Source of the DNA: an uncultured Halomicronema sp.
GTDB lineage: Bacteria; Cyanobacteriota; Cyanobacteriia; Phormidesmidales; Phormidesmidaceae
Assembly: GCA_937899725.1 (NCBI GenBank)
Contig: CALCCA010000135.1
Span: 1 to 33,404 of the forward strand
DNA length: 33,404 nucleotides
Direction: 5' to 3'
Numbering within the stretch: position 1 is the first letter of the stretch; the number at the start of each line of letters is the position of its first letter. Made by a program: the position numbers and the translations under genes. The notes beneath the pieces were generated by a model. It saw only the letters and a program-made list of their open reading frames with translations, was not told the origin of the DNA and made no database searches. Below, in pieces: positions 33,369 to 33,404 of the stretch.

Positions 33369-33404
33369 CTAGCCGATGATTTCGGGAGCCTCAGCAGAAG
33401 CCAA
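33369..33404 (-). CDS. psbA: C-terminal end of a protein, probably photosystem II D1 (PsbA), cut by window edge
   Basis: Only the last 11 codons are inside the window: LASAEAPEIIG, then TAG. D1 precursors end in NFPLDLA followed by a short extension starting Ser/Ala and commonly reading SAE, which CtpA removes after Ala344 so that the Ala carboxylate can ligate the manganese cluster. The fragment fits that site with a nine-residue extension. Because only 11 residues are visible, this is a pattern-based guess. The hairpin at 33299-33334 would be its terminator. Another photosynthetic membrane protein is possible. Confidence 0.5.
   Translation of the reverse strand: MASAEAPEIIG

Noticed and set aside
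1-33404. tRNA genes
   Set aside because: No T-loop GGTTCGAATCC-type sequence with flanking acceptor pairing was found by eye; the GGTTCGAATGCC near 9461 is inside the exoprotein gene without a cloverleaf.

Overview
The window is chromosomal DNA of a cyanobacterium. It encodes photosystem I subunit PsaK and, at its right edge, the last codons of what looks like photosystem II protein D1. The octamer GCGATCGC (HIP1) occurs throughout, for example at 2793, 4365 and 16585. FtsZ ends in the cyanobacterial [10 protein letters not shown] tail, and there is a cluster of cyanobacteria-type DUF3119/DUF3086 genes. Base composition is moderately GC-rich. A Leptolyngbya-like lineage would fit, but the sequence alone does not settle the genus.

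Layout. 1-8500: type III glutamine synthetase (minus strand, with a clear terminator), an MFS transporter, a Uma2-type nuclease with a heptad-repeat tail, the corrin methyltransferase CbiT, and a large double-RCK potassium-channel-like protein. 8578-14984: a small NrtS-like nitrate/nitrite transporter, then a two-partner secretion pair made of a 1284-residue exoprotein with a C-terminal CHAT (caspase-like) protease and its TpsB outer-membrane pore. 15068-19859: psaK, a 764-base gene-free stretch, then a division block (membrane hypothetical, ftsQ, ftsZ) followed by thiD. 19838-20947: two small overlapping minus-strand genes (a Cys-cluster protein and a phasin-like coiled coil) and the SRP RNA gene. 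21073-21213: a MITE-like inverted-repeat element. 21314-23833: UDP-glucose dehydrogenase and UDP-glucuronate decarboxylase, which together make UDP-xylose. 23978-27186: an inactive/active pair of exported M16 peptidases. 27769-30364: MlaE-type lipid-transport permease, DUF3119 and DUF3086. 30404-33404: SRPBCC protein, ACT-fused malic enzyme, flavin reductase-like protein and the D1 tail.

Most genes are ordinary cyanobacterial housekeeping. The items most worth a second look are the secreted CHAT protease with its own TpsB and Asp/Phe repeat linker, the channel with RCK domains on both sides of an altered pore motif, the Cys-cluster/phasin-like gene pair, the MITE-like element near the SRP RNA gene, and a duplicated block carrying twin palindromes upstream of mlaE. 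No CRISPR array, tRNA, transposase, prophage or recognisable defence island was seen. I did not find clear evidence of a wholly new multi-gene system.
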